From the NCBI GenBank assembly GCA_015485355.1, contig WFTQ01000003.1, forward strand, positions 1 to 34,781: a stretch of 34,781 nucleotides of DNA, read 5' to 3'. The notes under the pieces were generated by a model. It had not been told where the DNA came from. It saw nothing but the letters and a program-made list of their open reading frames with translations, and made no database searches. Source of the DNA: a bacterium (GTDB lineage Bacteria; Calditrichota; Calditrichia; RBG-13-44-9; J042). The translations under genes were made by a program, and so were the position numbers. This document shows positions 34,276 to 34,781 of this stretch, piece after piece (the first letter of the stretch is position 1; every line of letters starts with the position of its first letter).

Positions 34276-34781
34276 ATGAGATTGAACATTTTCGGGAAGA
34301 AAGCTTATTTACAATACCTCCTGCTGTTTGCCACTGCAATCAGCTTTTCCCGGCTTGAGGCACAGGGGTTGGTGCCACCGGCTGCTCCCCCCGGAGTGGT
34401 TTCCCTAAGCGTTCCCGTGTTCAGGGGATTGGAGCGTTTCTACATCGATTCCACGCTTTTCCAAAGCAAATTCTCAAATTTTCGCCGCATCGTGTCTTTC
34501 GATTCTTCCCAGGAGTATGTGGATATTCGGGAAATCATTTACGGTAAAGATTATTTGCTGCCGGTCCGGATGTCCCTGGAAGATTATATCGGCGCCCAAC
34601 TGGCTTATCGCAATCAACAGAGCTTGCGCCATACCGTACTGAAATACCTGGAGCGGGTGGTTCGGCGGGGGGGCGGCGGCATCGAGCTCAACATTCCCGT
34701 ACGCATTCGCAGCAAGGCCTTCAAACGCATCTTTGGCGGCGATCAGGTGGGTCTGACGGTTTCTGGAAACATCTCTTTCGA
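34276..34781 (+). CDS. sprA: SprA-like T9SS outer-membrane translocon protein, N-terminal fragment (cut by window end)
   Basis: The open frame runs from ATG 34276 to the window end (168 codons) without a stop. A signal peptide is clear: MRLNIFGKK, then a hydrophobic LLLFATAISF and a likely cleavage after RLEAQ. Later segments, DYLLPVRMSLEDYI and ELNIPVRIRSKAFKRIFGG followed by VGLTVSGNISF, resemble the N-terminus of SprA, the giant beta-barrel through which T9SS cargo leaves the cell. The protease at 3346-6408 would be such cargo. TTG 34273 is an equally possible start; neither has a ribosome site at normal distance. The assignment rests on only a small part of a protein normally over 2000 aa. 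Confidence 0.6.
   Translation, partial: MRLNIFGKKAYLQYLLLFATAISFSRLEAQGLVPPAAPPGVVSLSVPVFRGLERFYIDSTLFQSKFSNFRRIVSFDSSQEYVDIREIIYGKDYLLPVRMSLEDYIGAQLAYRNQQSLRHTVLKYLERVVRRGGGGIELNIPVRIRSKAFKRIFGGDQVGLTVSGNISF

Overview
This window reads as chromosomal DNA of a Gram-negative, probably environmental and possibly thermophilic, member of the FCB group (Calditrichota or a relative such as Ignavibacteria or KSB1). Three things point there: a large secreted subtilase with a C-terminal type IX secretion (T9SS) sorting domain, a GWxTD-type protein, and a SprA-like N-terminus running off the right end. SpeD is of the short bacterial/archaeal kind, with Ser63/His68/Cys83 numbering like Thermotoga. I see no rRNA, tRNA, CRISPR array, transposase or phage gene. 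The taxonomic call is inference from gene content.

Layout. 1-2400: maeB, a malic enzyme fused to a phosphotransacetylase-like domain (-), preceded by a small overlapping ORF. 2401-3345: about 0.95 kb without a convincing gene. 3346-6408: secreted S8 protease with T9SS tail (+). 6658-7098: Rrf2-family Fe-S-type regulator (-). 7099-8220: a 1.1 kb gap holding a perfect 11-bp inverted repeat, a promoter candidate and a strong intrinsic terminator that belongs to no visible gene. 8221-9576: GWxTD-type protein (+).

9853-15748: a TetR-family gene (+) divergent from a five-gene operon (-): LolA-like periplasmic carrier, two FtsX-type permeases, an ABC ATPase and an outer-membrane beta-barrel. Junctions are tight (2 nt, 27 nt, 13 nt, then a 4-nt overlap). 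The divergent region has back-to-back promoters, each followed by one copy of a 15-bp element matching at 13/15 positions. This is the most system-like locus here: it could move a lipid-like or hydrophobic substrate from inner to outer membrane under TetR control.

15867-18024: archease and RtcB, the RNA-ligase activator and RNA 3'-phosphate ligase pair. 18134-19069: LpxL-like acyltransferase. 19070-19698: gap with an AT-rich promoter and paired operator-like elements. 19699-20651: XRE-cupin regulator and speD, followed by a terminator. 20936-22360: aldehyde dehydrogenase (+). 22570-26179: SDR oxidoreductase and aconitase (-). 26423-28225: PpiD/SurA-like periplasmic folding factor (+). 28537-29784: DUF1015 protein with a structured leader (+). 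29969-32446: a response regulator with DUF4388 and Roadblock-like domains, and metK (-), which has a long structured 5' leader. 32763-33656: endonuclease IV (+). 34276-34781: start of a SprA-like gene, cut by the window.

Together the genes cover central carbon metabolism (malic enzyme, aconitase), SAM and polyamine synthesis (MetK, SpeD with its putative regulator), envelope biogenesis (PpiD-like, LpxL-like, Lol-like exporter, T9SS), RNA and DNA repair (archease/RtcB, Nfo) and regulation. Start codons are often TTG or GTG, and strong Shine-Dalgarno sequences generally decide the starts.
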